From: Streptomyces caelestis
Lineage (GTDB): Bacteria > Actinomycetota > Actinomycetes > Streptomycetales > Streptomycetaceae
Direction of reading: 5' to 3'
Assembly (NCBI RefSeq): GCF_001279005.1
Contig: NZ_LGCN01000221.1
Span: forward strand, 1 to 64,000
Length of the DNA: 64,000 nt
The notes below the pieces were generated by a model. The model was not told the DNA's origin. It saw only the letters and a program-made list of their open reading frames with translations, and did not search any database. Numbering within the stretch: the stretch's first letter is position 1; each line of letters starts with the position of its first letter. This document shows positions 45,687 to 53,458 of this stretch, one piece after another. Both the position numbers and the translations under genes were made by a program.

Positions 45687-45974
45687 ATGTGCGGTGCGAA
45701 GGCCGGCGGCCCGGACGCCTCGACGATCAAGCCCGGTGAGACCACCATCCAGGGCCAGGTGACCCGCGACGGGGAGCCGGTGACGGGCTACGTCCGTCTG
45801 CTGGACTCGACCGGCGAGTTCACCGCGGAGGTCCCGACCTCCGCCACCGGACAGTTCCGCTTCTACGCGGCGGAGGGCACCTGGACCGTCCGCGCCCTGG
45901 TGCCCGGCGGCACCGCCGACCGCACGGTCGTCGCCCAGCAGGGCGGCCTGGCCGAGGTCGCGATCGCGGTCTGA
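45687..45974 (+). CDS. DUF1416 (SseC-like) protein
   Basis: A 95-residue DUF1416 protein (MCGAKAGGPDAS start, then GETTIQGQVTRDGEPVTGYV). Its beta-sandwich pattern resembles a carboxypeptidase regulatory-like domain. In actinobacteria it accompanies SseA/CysA2 sulfurtransferases (SseC in mycobacteria), and here it follows the rhodanese gene. The N-terminal Cys2 is conserved. Role: sulfur metabolism partner, exact function unknown. Confidence 0.88.
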   Translation: MCGAKAGGPDASTIKPGETTIQGQVTRDGEPVTGYVRLLDSTGEFTAEVPTSATGQFRFYAAEGTWTVRALVPGGTADRTVVAQQGGLAEVAIAV

Positions 45975-45987
45975 GGGCACGGGAACG

Positions 45988-46038
45988 GCCGGAGGGCCGC
46001 ACCCCACGGGTTGGACGCCCGGGGTGCGGCCCTCCGGC
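45988..46038 (+). terminator. Hairpin terminator after the sulfurtransferase operon
   Basis: A perfect 18-bp GC stem (GCCGGAGGGCCGCACCCC, 45988-46005, with 46021-46038) and a 15-base loop, 14 bases after the DUF1416 stop. Confidence 0.85.
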
Positions 46039-46061
46039 GCGTCCGGTCCTACGCTGGACGT

Positions 46062-46322
46062 ATGTACGCGCGCAGGCGGCACGTCTACTTCGCCATGATG
46101 GGCACCTGCATCGGGCTGTTCGTCCTGGCCTGGGGCGTGGTGCGGCTGTGGTCGGTGCCGGCGGCCGTGGGCATGTGCCTGGTGGCCATGGTCATCCCGC
46201 CGGTCGCCGCGATGGTCGCCAACCGGCGGGGGCCGGAGGACCGCTGGTGGGACGATCCGTCCGGCGATCCGGAGTCCGACGAGTGGTGGGACGAGCTGGA
46301 CGGCAGGAAGCGGCCCCGGTAG
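46062..46322 (+). CDS. DUF3099 small membrane protein
   Basis: An 86-residue protein with an N-terminal YARRRHVYFAMMGTC, two membrane helices (CIGLFVLAWGVVRLW, AAVGMCLVAMVIPPVAAMVA) and an acidic, Trp-rich C-tail (PESDEWWDELDG). This is the DUF3099 pattern; function unknown. Convergent with the DsrE-like gene, ten bases between stops. Confidence 0.8.
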   Translation: MYARRRHVYFAMMGTCIGLFVLAWGVVRLWSVPAAVGMCLVAMVIPPVAAMVANRRGPEDRWWDDPSGDPESDEWWDELDGRKRPR

Positions 46323-46332
46323 GGCGGGCCGC

Positions 46333-46695
46333 TCAGTAGACGAGTGCCTGGACCCCGTCGGCCAGGGACTCCTGCACGAAGACCTGCGCGCCGGCGATGC
46401 GCACGCCCTCGATGACGTCCTTCTCGGTGATGTCGCGGCGGGCCGCGCACTGGGTGCACAGGGTGATCCGGCCGGTGGCCAGGACCGAGTCCAGCAGGTC
46501 GGGCAGCGGGGCGGCGTGCGGCAGCTCGAACTCGGCCGCCCTGCCCGGCAGGGCGAACCACGCGGACTCGCCGGTGAGCCACAGGGAGACCTCGACCCCG
46601 CTGGCGGCGGCCACCGCCGCCACCGTGAACGCCTGCGAGCAGCGCTCGGGTGCGTCGGTTCCCGCGGTCACCTTGATCACAAGCTTCTTCGCCAT
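46333..46695 (-). CDS. DsrE-family protein
   Basis: A 120-residue DsrE/DsrF-like protein (KKLVIKVTAGTDAPERCSQA, SLWLTGESAWFALPG, LCTQCAARRDI). The CTQC motif could take part in sulfur relay, which fits the sulfurtransferase nearby. ATG at 46695; the upstream in-frame extension covers non-coding DNA. Confidence 0.85.
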   Translation of the reverse strand: MAKKLVIKVTAGTDAPERCSQAFTVAAVAAASGVEVSLWLTGESAWFALPGRAAEFELPHAAPLPDLLDSVLATGRITLCTQCAARRDITEKDVIEGVRIAGAQVFVQESLADGVQALVY

Positions 46696-46890
46696 GCCCG
46701 AATCGTAGACATGACCGCCGCGTCGGCGGGCCGGACGGCGTCCGCACCGTGGGCGTCGTGCTCGTCCGGAAGGGGCCGCGCCCGCCGTGCCGCGGGGAGG
46801 ACGCACCTCGCACGACGGGGCCTGGTCCCGGCCGCGTAAGCTGGGGCCCGGCCCCGTGCACACCACCGCACCCCGCTCAAGGAGCACCCC

Positions 46891-46989
46891 GTGGAACTCT
46901 TCTTCGAAATCCTGTTGGTCCTGGTTGCCGTCGGCGTCCTCGCCTTCGCCGGGCTGACCGTGAAGAAGCTGTACCAGGGCCAGCGCTGA
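46891..46989 (+). CDS. Very small single-pass membrane protein
   Basis: A 32-residue frame: VELFFEILLVLVAVGVLAF, then AGLTVKKLYQGQR. It is one membrane helix with a basic C-terminus. AAGGAG lies seven bases before the GTG, one of the best ribosome-binding sites in the area, and codon use is typical of the genome. It sits 25 bases before the nitrobindin-like gene. Too short for most automatic gene calls; no function can be assigned. Confidence 0.7.
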   Translation: MELFFEILLVLVAVGVLAFAGLTVKKLYQGQR

Positions 46990-47014
46990 TCACCGACGCC
47001 AGGAAGTTCCGCTC

Positions 47015-47590
47015 ATGATCGAGATCCCGTCCGACCTGCACAAGGACCTCGTCCCGCTCGCCTTTCTGCTCGGCAACTGGGCCGGCGCCGGCGTGCACGA
47101 CTTCCCCGGCGCCGAGAAGTGCAACTTCGGCCAGGAGGTCACCTTCACCCACGACGGCCGGGACTTCCTGGAGTACAGCTCCCACACCTGGGTGCTGGAC
47201 GGCGACGGGAACAAGGTCCGCCCGCTGGAGTCGGAGCACGGCTTCTGGCGGATCGACGCGAGCCGCAAGGTCGAGGTGACGATGACCCGCGACGACGGCG
47301 TCATCGAGATCTGGTACGGCGAGCTGGCCGACCAGAAGCCGCAGATCGACCTGGTCACGGACGCGGTGGCGCGCACCGCCGCCTCGCGGCCCTACACCGG
47401 CGGCAAGCGGCTGTACGGCTACGTCAAGAGCGACCTGATGTGGGTCGGCGAGAAGCAGACCCCCGAGGTCGAGCTGCGCCCCTACATGTCGGCGCACCTG
47501 AAGAAGGTCGTCACCCCGGAGGAGGTCGAGCGCTGGGCCAAGGCCCTGCCCGACGACATGCCGGACGACGGGATCGCCTTCTTCAAGTAG
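47015..47590 (+). CDS. FABP-family / nitrobindin-like heme protein
   Basis: A 191-residue beta-barrel protein. LLGNWAGAGVHDFPG is the GxWxGxG motif of nitrobindin-like proteins; FLEYSSHTWVLDGDG and LESEHGFWRI follow. Nitrobindins bind heme and react with nitric oxide. The His that should coordinate heme is not secure by eye. Followed by nur after 40 bases on the same strand. Confidence 0.85.
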   Translation: MIEIPSDLHKDLVPLAFLLGNWAGAGVHDFPGAEKCNFGQEVTFTHDGRDFLEYSSHTWVLDGDGNKVRPLESEHGFWRIDASRKVEVTMTRDDGVIEIWYGELADQKPQIDLVTDAVARTAASRPYTGGKRLYGYVKSDLMWVGEKQTPEVELRPYMSAHLKKVVTPEEVERWAKALPDDMPDDGIAFFK

Positions 47591-47630
47591 GTCTTCTCCG
47601 GCGGGGCACGGGTCGCTCTAGACTCGTGGT

Positions 47631-48068
47631 GTGGTGAGCACCGACTGGAAGAGCGACCTCAGGCAGCGCGGCTACCGGCTGACTCCGCAGCGGCAGCTGG
47701 TGCTCGAAGCCGTGGACACCCTCGAACACGCGACCCCCGACGACATCCTCGGCGAAGTGAGGAGGACGGCGTCGGGGGTCAACATTTCCACCGTGTACCG
47801 CACGCTGGAGCTCCTCGAGGAGCTGGGGCTGGTCAGCCACGCCCACCTCGGGCACGGGGCGCCGACGTACCACCTCGCCGACCGGCACCACCACATCCAC
47901 CTGGTCTGCCGGGACTGCACGAACGTGATCGAGGCCGACCTCTCGGTGGCCGCCGAGTTCACCGCCAAGCTGCGCGAACAGTTCGGTTTCGACACCGACA
48001 TGAAGCACTTCGCGATCTTCGGCCGGTGCGAGGACTGCTCCCTGAAGGCTTCGAGCGCCGAGTCGTAG
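47631..48068 (+). CDS. nur: Nickel-responsive Fur-family regulator Nur
   Basis: A 145-residue Fur-family repressor: winged helix (QRGYRLTPQRQLVLEAV, NISTVYRTLELLEELGL) and dimerisation domain. All nickel-site residues reported for S. coelicolor Nur are at the same positions: His33, His86, His88, His90 in one site and His70, His72, His126 in the second. CRDC and CEDC pairs are present. With nickel it represses nickel uptake and iron superoxide dismutase. Start: GTG at 47631 (VVSTDWKSDL). Confidence 0.95.
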   Translation: MVSTDWKSDLRQRGYRLTPQRQLVLEAVDTLEHATPDDILGEVRRTASGVNISTVYRTLELLEELGLVSHAHLGHGAPTYHLADRHHHIHLVCRDCTNVIEADLSVAAEFTAKLREQFGFDTDMKHFAIFGRCEDCSLKASSAES

Positions 48069-48077
48069 GCTTGGCGC

Positions 48078-49043
48078 ATGAAGAGCCCCCTGCTGACCCT
48101 GCCCGGCGCCGTCCCCGCCGAGGGCGTGGACGAAGGCGTGGCCGCCCACTACGGCGACCTGTTCCGTGAGCAGCGCGCCCTCGCCGAGGGCACCGGTTTC
48201 GTCGACCTGTCCCACCGCGGGGTCGTCACCGTGTCCGGCCCGGAGCGGCTGTCCTGGCTGCACCTGCTGCTCACCCAGCACGTCAGCGACCTGCCGCCGC
48301 ACCAGGCCACCGAGGCGCTGATACTCTCCGCCAACGGCCACATCGAGCACGCGCTCTACCTGGTCGACGACGGGGAGACGGTCTGGGCGCACGTCGAACC
48401 CGGGACCCGCCAGGCGCTGATCGCGTACCTGGAGTCGATGAAGTTCTTCTACCGGGTGGAGATCGCCGACCGCACCGCCGACATCGCGGTGGTGCACCTG
48501 CCGGCCGGTTCCATCGTGGAGGCGCCCGAAGGGGTCGCCGTCCGCGAGACGCCGTACGGGCGGGACCTGTTCCTGCCGCGCGGCGACCTGGAGTCGTACG
48601 CCCGGACGGCGGGGCCGGCCGCCGGGATCCTCGCGTACGAGGCGCTGCGGGTCGAGCAGCACCGGCCGCGGCTCGGCTTCGAGACCGACCACCGCACCAT
48701 CCCGCACGAGCTGGGCTGGATCGGCACCGCCGTGCACCTGCAGAAGGGCTGCTACCGGGGGCAGGAGACGGTGGCCCGGGTGCAGAACCTGGGCAAGCCG
48801 CCGCGCCGGCTGGTCTTCCTGCACCTGGACGGCAGCGAGGTCCACCTGCCGGTGGCGGGGACCGGGATCCGGCTCGCGGACGACGGGCCGGACGGGCGGA
48901 GGATCGGGTTCGTCACCACGTCCGTGCGCCACCACGAGCTGGGGCCGGTCGCGCTGGCGCTGGTGAAGCGGAACGTGCCGGTGGACGCGCGGCTGATCGC
49001 CGGGGACACGGCCGCCGCGCAGGAGACCGTCGTCGAGCCCTGA
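48078..49043 (+). CDS. ygfZ: YgfZ/GcvT-like folate-binding protein
   Basis: A 321-residue protein with the GcvT fold and the YgfZ signature QKGCYRGQETVARVQNLGK with its conserved Cys. YgfZ helps assemble or repair iron-sulfur clusters in some radical-SAM enzymes with tetrahydrofolate. It follows nur by nine bases, so the two may share a message. Its stop codon lies in a hairpin shared with the convergent dtd gene. Confidence 0.9.
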   Translation: MKSPLLTLPGAVPAEGVDEGVAAHYGDLFREQRALAEGTGFVDLSHRGVVTVSGPERLSWLHLLLTQHVSDLPPHQATEALILSANGHIEHALYLVDDGETVWAHVEPGTRQALIAYLESMKFFYRVEIADRTADIAVVHLPAGSIVEAPEGVAVRETPYGRDLFLPRGDLESYARTAGPAAGILAYEALRVEQHRPRLGFETDHRTIPHELGWIGTAVHLQKGCYRGQETVARVQNLGKPPRRLVFLHLDGSEVHLPVAGTGIRLADDGPDGRRIGFVTTSVRHHELGPVALALVKRNVPVDARLIAGDTAAAQETVVEP

Positions 49044-49078
49044 GCCGTACGGCTCGGACCTCCAGGCCGTACGGCTCA
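49041..49078. terminator. Bidirectional hairpin containing both convergent stop codons
   Basis: TGAGCCGTACGGC (49041-49053) pairs perfectly with GCCGTACGGCTCA (49066-49078). The ygfZ stop TGA starts the left arm, and the dtd stop (TCA on this strand) ends the right arm. Confidence 0.8.
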
Positions 49079-49501
49079 GATCTCCAGCAGGACGGTGAAC
49101 GGGCCGTCGTTGGTCAGCGACACGCTCATCCGCGCGCCGAAGCGGCCCGTCGCCACCGTCGCGCCCAGCGCGCGCAACCGCGTCACCACCTCGTCGACCA
49201 GCGGCTCGGCGAGGTCGCCGGGCGCGGCGGCGTTCCAGGTGGGGCGGCGGCCCTTGCGGGCGTCGCCGTACAGGGTGAACTGGCTGATCACCAGCAGCGG
49301 GGCGTCGACGTCGCTGCACGACTTCTCGTCCTGGAGCATCCGGACCGACCAGAGCTTGCGGGCGAGCTGCGCCGCCTTCTCCTCGGTGTCCTCGTGGGTG
49401 ACGCCCACGAGGACGCACAGCCCTTCGCCCTCGATCGCCCCCACCGTCTCGCCGTCCACGACCACGCTCGCGCCGTCGACCCTCTGCACCACTGCTCGCA
49501 T
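49076..49501 (-). CDS. dtd: D-aminoacyl-tRNA deacylase
   Basis: A 141-residue Dtd enzyme. The active-site motif ISQFTLYGD is intact, and the second signature is TNDGPFT, where most orthologs have NPGPVT. It removes D-amino acids, and glycine, from mischarged tRNA. The ATG is at 49501. Confidence 0.94.
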   Translation of the reverse strand: MRAVVQRVDGASVVVDGETVGAIEGEGLCVLVGVTHEDTEEKAAQLARKLWSVRMLQDEKSCSDVDAPLLVISQFTLYGDARKGRRPTWNAAAPGDLAEPLVDEVVTRLRALGATVATGRFGARMSVSLTNDGPFTVLLEI

Positions 49502-49678
49502 ACGACCATCATGCCGGTCGGCGAACAGGCGGCCGACGGCGGCCCGCGGAGGACCCCGGCCGGGCTATTTTCACTCATTGACGCCCATCTGGGGCGGATC
49601 GGGGGCACTCGCTCACAATGTGGCCGCTCGGGGTGGCACGATGCTGGCACACGCCGGTCGAGGGGACGGTTGAGGCAC

Positions 49679-50311
49679 ATGAGCACACCAGGGATCGGAC
49701 AGCCGCTCGAGGCTGTCCCGTCGACCCAGGCGGGCGTCGGGGAACGGGAGTTCTGCCGGCCGCCCACACAGCGCACGGACAGTCCGGTGCTGCCCGAGGA
49801 CCGGGCGGTGCGCGATCTGGCCGTGCTCAGCCTGGCCGAGCTGCGCACGGTGCGGCGGGACGCGCAGCGTGACGAGGCCGACCTCAGTTACGTGCGGCGG
49901 CTGCTGCAGGGGCGGATCGACATCCTGCGGGCGGAGCTGGCCCGGCGCCTCCCGCGGGAGGCGCCCTCGGTCGTCGCGCCGGGGGAGGCGTCCGTCGTCG
50001 AGCGGCTGGGGGAGATCCTGCGGGACACCCCGGCCCGGCACCGTTCCTCCGCCCGGCACGTGACGCTGGGGACGCCGCGGGGCGAGGAGTACCGGCGGCT
50101 GGCGTCCGAGACGCTCGCCGAGGTGGAGCTGTCCGACCTGGGCGCGCGCACGGACGGGGAGCTGAACGCCGCGATGGGGCGGCTCGTGCTCTGCGAGCAG
50201 CAGGTGTCCCGGCGCCGGCAGCGGCTGCAGCGCACGGCCGACGAGTGCAGCGCGGAGATCGCGCGCCGCTACCGGGACGGGGAGGCGCAGGTCGACGACC
50301 TGCTCACGTGA
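49679..50311 (+). CDS. rsiG: Anti-sigma factor RsiG (c-di-GMP dependent, for WhiG)
   Basis: A 210-residue helical protein. Two copies of the c-di-GMP signature ExxxSxxRxxxQxxxD are exact: E66, S70, R73, Q77, D81 and E173, S177, R180, Q184, D188. RsiG bound to c-di-GMP holds the sporulation sigma factor WhiG inactive. The N-terminal 40 residues are probably disordered. The ATG at 49679 is preceded by GGTTGAGG. Located beside dtd, with no sigma gene nearby. Confidence 0.95.
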   Translation: MSTPGIGQPLEAVPSTQAGVGEREFCRPPTQRTDSPVLPEDRAVRDLAVLSLAELRTVRRDAQRDEADLSYVRRLLQGRIDILRAELARRLPREAPSVVAPGEASVVERLGEILRDTPARHRSSARHVTLGTPRGEEYRRLASETLAEVELSDLGARTDGELNAAMGRLVLCEQQVSRRRQRLQRTADECSAEIARRYRDGEAQVDDLLT

Positions 50312-50368
50312 GCGGGCCGGGGGGAAACCTCTTCGACACCCGGCGCGCGGCCGACCTACCGTGATCCC

Positions 50369-51625
50369 ATGACCCCCCGCGCCGACATCGACGTACGTCC
50401 GATCGCCGAGTCCGAGTTCGCCGACTGGCAACGGGCCCTGAACATCGGGTTCCTGCGGGAGCCCACCCTGTCCGAGGAGGTCCTCGAGGCGCGCCGGGAG
50501 CAGTTCACGCCCGGCCGGTCGGTCGGGGCCTTCGACGACGGGCGCTGCGTGGCGACGTTCCGGTCCTTCGCGCAGGAGCTGACGGTGGTCGGCGGGGCGA
50601 CCGTGCCCGCCGACGCCGTCACCAACGTCACGGTCACCGCCACCCACCGCCGTCGCGGCCTGCTCACCCGCATGATGGCGCAGGACCTCGCCGCCGCGAA
50701 GGAGCGCGGGGACGTCGTGGCGACGCTGATCGCGGCCGAGTACCCGATCTACGGCCGGTACGGCTTCGGCCCGGCCACCACGGCGACCGAGTGGACCGTC
50801 GACGTGCCGCGCGCCGGCCTCGACCCGCGCCGGGCGGGCCCGGAGGACGGCGGCCGGGTCGACCTCGTGGGCGGCGAGGCCGTCCGCAAGCTCGGGCCCG
50901 AGCTGCACGAGCGGCTGCGCCGCGCACAGCCGGGCGCCGTCAGCCGGGACGAGCTGTGGTGGAGGACGGCGACGGGAGCGGTGCGCTTCCATCCGACCTT
51001 CCAGGAGCCGTACTACGCGGTGTACCGCTCGGCCGGCGGCGAGGTCGAGGGCATGGCCGCCTACACGGCCGACGACCACTGGGGCGATGCCAAGCAGCCG
51101 TCGAACACGGCGCGGGTGAAGTGGCTGACCGCGGTGACCCCGGCCGCCGAGCGGGCGCTGTGGCTCTACCTGTGCTCCATCGACTGGGTGACGCGGGTGA
51201 GGAGCGGCTGGCGGGCGCCCGACGATCTGCTCCCGCACCTCCTGCCGGACCCGCGCGCCGCCGCCGTCACCACGCAGGCGGACTGGCTGTGGGTGAGGAT
51301 GCTGGACGTCGTACGGGCCCTCGGGGCGCGGACGTACGGGGCCGCGGGGTCGCTGGTGCTGGAGGTGACCGACCGGGCCGGACTGGCCGGCGGGCGTTAC
51401 CGCCTCGAGGCGTCCGCGGACGGGACCGGGGTCTGTGCGCCGACCACCGGGAGCGCCGATCTCGCGCTGGACGTCGCCGAGTTGTCCGTGCTGTGGCTGG
51501 GGGACGAGTCGGCGGTGCGCCTCGCGGCGCTGGGCCGGGTCCGGGAAGAACGAGCGGGCGCCGCCCGTCAGGCCGACGCCCTGCTGCGTACCTCCAGGCG
51601 ACCGTGGTGCCCGGACGTGTTCTGA
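50369..51625 (+). CDS. Eis-like GNAT N-acetyltransferase
   Basis: A 418-residue protein of the Eis family: N-terminal GNAT ([20 protein letters not shown], with the acetyl-CoA loop), central GNAT-like domain and a C-terminal SCP2-like sterol-carrier fold ([18 protein letters not shown]) ending in DVF, as Eis proteins do with a C-terminal carboxylate in catalysis. [13 protein letters not shown] is typical. Substrate may be aminoglycosides or lysine residues. Confidence 0.9.
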   Translation: MTPRADIDVRPIAESEFADWQRALNIGFLREPTLSEEVLEARREQFTPGRSVGAFDDGRCVATFRSFAQELTVVGGATVPADAVTNVTVTATHRRRGLLTRMMAQDLAAAKERGDVVATLIAAEYPIYGRYGFGPATTATEWTVDVPRAGLDPRRAGPEDGGRVDLVGGEAVRKLGPELHERLRRAQPGAVSRDELWWRTATGAVRFHPTFQEPYYAVYRSAGGEVEGMAAYTADDHWGDAKQPSNTARVKWLTAVTPAAERALWLYLCSIDWVTRVRSGWRAPDDLLPHLLPDPRAAAVTTQADWLWVRMLDVVRALGARTYGAAGSLVLEVTDRAGLAGGRYRLEASADGTGVCAPTTGSADLALDVAELSVLWLGDESAVRLAALGRVREERAGAARQADALLRTSRRPWCPDVF

Positions 51626-51706
51626 GCGCTGTCGCTCTCGCGCCCCTGCCGCCCTCCTCCTTCCGCCGACGACGGGTGGCTCATCCGTAGCGAGCTGTTC
51701 GGTTGT

Positions 51707-51742
51707 GGTGGTGCGGGTGGTGCGGGTGGTGCGGGTGGTGCC
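51707..51742 (+). repeat. 9-bp tandem repeat (GGTGGTGCG)
   Basis: Three full units and one partial unit of GGTGGTGCG lie in the non-coding gap between the Eis-like gene and a small membrane protein gene. Copy number could vary between strains. Confidence 0.7.
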
Positions 51743-51806
51743 CGCCGACGGGACTCCCGGCTCCCCTCCGGAGGGGGGCCCGGCCGGCGGTCCGTGCGGT
51801 GTGCCG

Positions 51807-51992
51807 TCAGCCGGACTGGGCGAACAGCATCACGAGGATGACCGCGCCGATGCCGCTGATCACGGTGTTCCGCGCCTTGATGCCCACGGTGAGGGCGACG
51901 AAGGCGATGATTCCCATCGGCCCGTACTTCCACTGGACGAGCTGCTCGAACCCGATGGCCAGGGCTGCGAGGGCGATGGCGATGAGCGGCAT
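51807..51992 (-). CDS. Small membrane protein, copy 1 of the dev module
   Basis: A 61-residue protein with two or three hydrophobic segments and the motif FEQLVQWKYGPMG. AAGGGGG lies seven bases before the ATG. It is divergent from a GntR gene. A second copy with EQLVQWQYG lies at 53106-53294, also divergent from a GntR gene. Function unknown; the arrangement suggests control by its neighbouring regulator. Confidence 0.8.
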   Translation of the reverse strand: MPLIAIALAALAIGFEQLVQWKYGPMGIIAFVALTVGIKARNTVISGIGAVILVMLFAQSG

Positions 51993-52070
51993 GACGGTCC
52001 CCCTTGTCGTTCGCGGTTCCCACCCCTCTCCCTGAGGGGCACTCCTCCTGGCTGCCGACCAGGTTGCGAG

Positions 52071-52085
52071 AGTTGGTTACCAACT
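52071..52085. promoter_or_regulatory. Candidate operator of dev module 1
   Basis: AGTTGGTTACCAACT is an inverted repeat (AGTTGG/CCAACT, 3-base centre) in the gap between the small membrane gene and the GntR gene. The other module has the related GCCAACTTGGAAAAGTTGGC at the same place. Confidence 0.55.
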
Positions 52086-52172
52086 TGCTCCTAGTTATAG
52101 CCACTTGGAAGAGTCCTATAACCACCCTTCACCGAACTGCCCGAAGATGGCGGGAAGTTGTACTGTTCGGTT

Positions 52173-53072
52173 GTGGAGCCGGAACACGTCTTCGCCCCTG
52201 GGCGGAAGAAGCCACAGCGGCCACAGCCCACACCCCGTGAGGTGGCCGACGAACTGCGCGCGCGGATCAGGTCCGGGACGCTGCGGCCGGGGCAGCGCAT
52301 GCCCACCCAGGCCCGGCTCGCCGCCGAGTTCGGCGTGGAGCGCCCCGCGGTGCGCCAGGCGCTGCGCATCCTGCAGTCCGAGCGCCTGCTCACCAACGTC
52401 TCCAGGGGCGCCCCGGCGACCGTCGCCGCCGACCCCGGCAGGGCGCCGGCCGGCCCCTCGGCGCCCCCGCTGCCCACCACGGTGGGCCTCGCGCCCAGGA
52501 TCGACGCCGCCTTCGAGGCCGAGCACGTCGAGATCGACGCCGTCTGCCTGACCGCGGTCTCCCTCACCCTGGCCCTCGGGGAGCCGCTGCGCCGGATCCA
52601 CTCCGGGCGGTTGAAACCGGCCAGGGTCGACCTCCGGGTGCTGCTGCCCGGCCGGGACATCGACCTCGCCTTCCCGGTGCCGGTCGAGGGGCGCGACGGC
52701 GCGGAGGACCCGCTGCACGAGCGGTGGCTGACCCAGCGCAACGCCCAGGGCCAGGTGCTCCGCCACAACCTGCTCGCCCTGCGCGCCACCCACGGCGTCG
52801 AGGTGCGGGTCTCCTTCCGCGCGCTGCCGTTCACCCCGCCGGTGAAGCTGTACGGCGAGGAGGCGCTGTTCGCCTACTACACGCCGGCGCGCGGCGAGGC
52901 GCAGATCGACCAGGAGTACCTGGAGACCTACGACGCGCAGGGGGCCCGGTCCCTGCTGTTCGCCTTCGAGCAGGGGACCGTCCTGCGGGACACCACGTTC
53001 GTGGAGCAGTCGCGCCGGTGGTTCGACGCGCTGTGGGAGACCATCAGTTCGGAGCTGGTGCTCACGGGCTGA
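52173..53072 (+). CDS. devE: GntR-family developmental regulator (DevE-like paralogue)
   Basis: About 299 residues. An N-terminal GntR winged helix (VADELRARIRSGTLRPGQRM, LAAEFGVERPAVRQALRIL) is followed by a ligand/phosphate-like C-terminal domain distinctive of the DevA group (ERWLTQRNAQGQVLRHNLLA, FVEQSRRWFDALWETI). The GTG at 52173 aligns with the start of the downstream paralogue. A TTG at 52158 is also in frame. It has no strong ribosome-binding site. By order it matches devE of S. coelicolor (memory). Intact reading frame, in contrast to the second copy. Confidence 0.75.
   Translation: MEPEHVFAPGRKKPQRPQPTPREVADELRARIRSGTLRPGQRMPTQARLAAEFGVERPAVRQALRILQSERLLTNVSRGAPATVAADPGRAPAGPSAPPLPTTVGLAPRIDAAFEAEHVEIDAVCLTAVSLTLALGEPLRRIHSGRLKPARVDLRVLLPGRDIDLAFPVPVEGRDGAEDPLHERWLTQRNAQGQVLRHNLLALRATHGVEVRVSFRALPFTPPVKLYGEEALFAYYTPARGEAQIDQEYLETYDAQGARSLLFAFEQGTVLRDTTFVEQSRRWFDALWETISSELVLTG
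52714..52852 (+). repeat. 139-bp near-identical tract, copy 1
   Basis: This segment is identical to 53970-54108 at 137 of 139 positions by my alignment. The surrounding paralogous sequence differs widely. It encodes RHNLLALRATHGVEVRVSFR and flanking residues. The sharp edges suggest gene conversion. Confidence 0.85.
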
Positions 53073-53105
53073 CGTCTCCCGCGGACCCGGGGCGGCGGTG
53101 GCTCC

Positions 53106-53294
53106 TCACAGGGCCGGCCTCGTCACCAGCAGCGCGAGCAGGACCGCTCCGGCGGAGCTGATCCCCGGCCGGTTGGACCCGACGCCTATGGCGAGCAGCA
53201 GCAGGCCGAGGACGCCGGCCGCGCCGTACTGCCACTGGACGAGCTGTTCGACGGTGACGACCAGGACGGCGGGGACGAGGGCGAGGACGGGCAC
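53106..53294 (-). CDS. Small membrane protein, copy 2 of the dev module
   Basis: A 62-residue protein with hydrophobic segments and EQLVQWQYGAAGVLG, a paralogue of 51807-51992. The GTG at 53294 has AAGGAGG upstream. It lies between the devE-like and devA-like genes and is divergent from the latter. Confidence 0.8.
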   Translation of the reverse strand: MPVLALVPAVLVVTVEQLVQWQYGAAGVLGLLLLAIGVGSNRPGISSAGAVLLALLVTRPAL

Positions 53295-53343
53295 GGTGCG
53301 TTCCTCCTTCGGGGGCGGGTCGGGGCTGCGGAACCAGAAGCTC

Positions 53344-53383
53344 GCCAACTTGGAAAAGTTGGCAACCAACTATGTTTAAGTTG
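53344..53383. promoter_or_regulatory. Candidate operators of dev module 2
   Basis: GCCAACTTGGAAAAGTTGGC (53344-53363) is a perfect 8-bp inverted repeat with a 4-base centre. A second, CAACT-N7-AGTTG (53367-53383), follows at once. They lie between the divergent small membrane gene and the GntR gene and resemble the operator of module 1. Confidence 0.6.
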
Positions 53384-53458
53384 TTCCCACTTGGCCCCCA
53401 CTTGCAAACGGCCTTCAAGCAACTCCCGTCAAGTGGATCAAAGTTGTAGCGTTCGGTC

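Noticed and set aside
51707..51742. 9-bp tandem repeats as a possible CRISPR array.
   Set aside because: Units are contiguous without spacers and no cas genes are present, so it is a simple tandem repeat.
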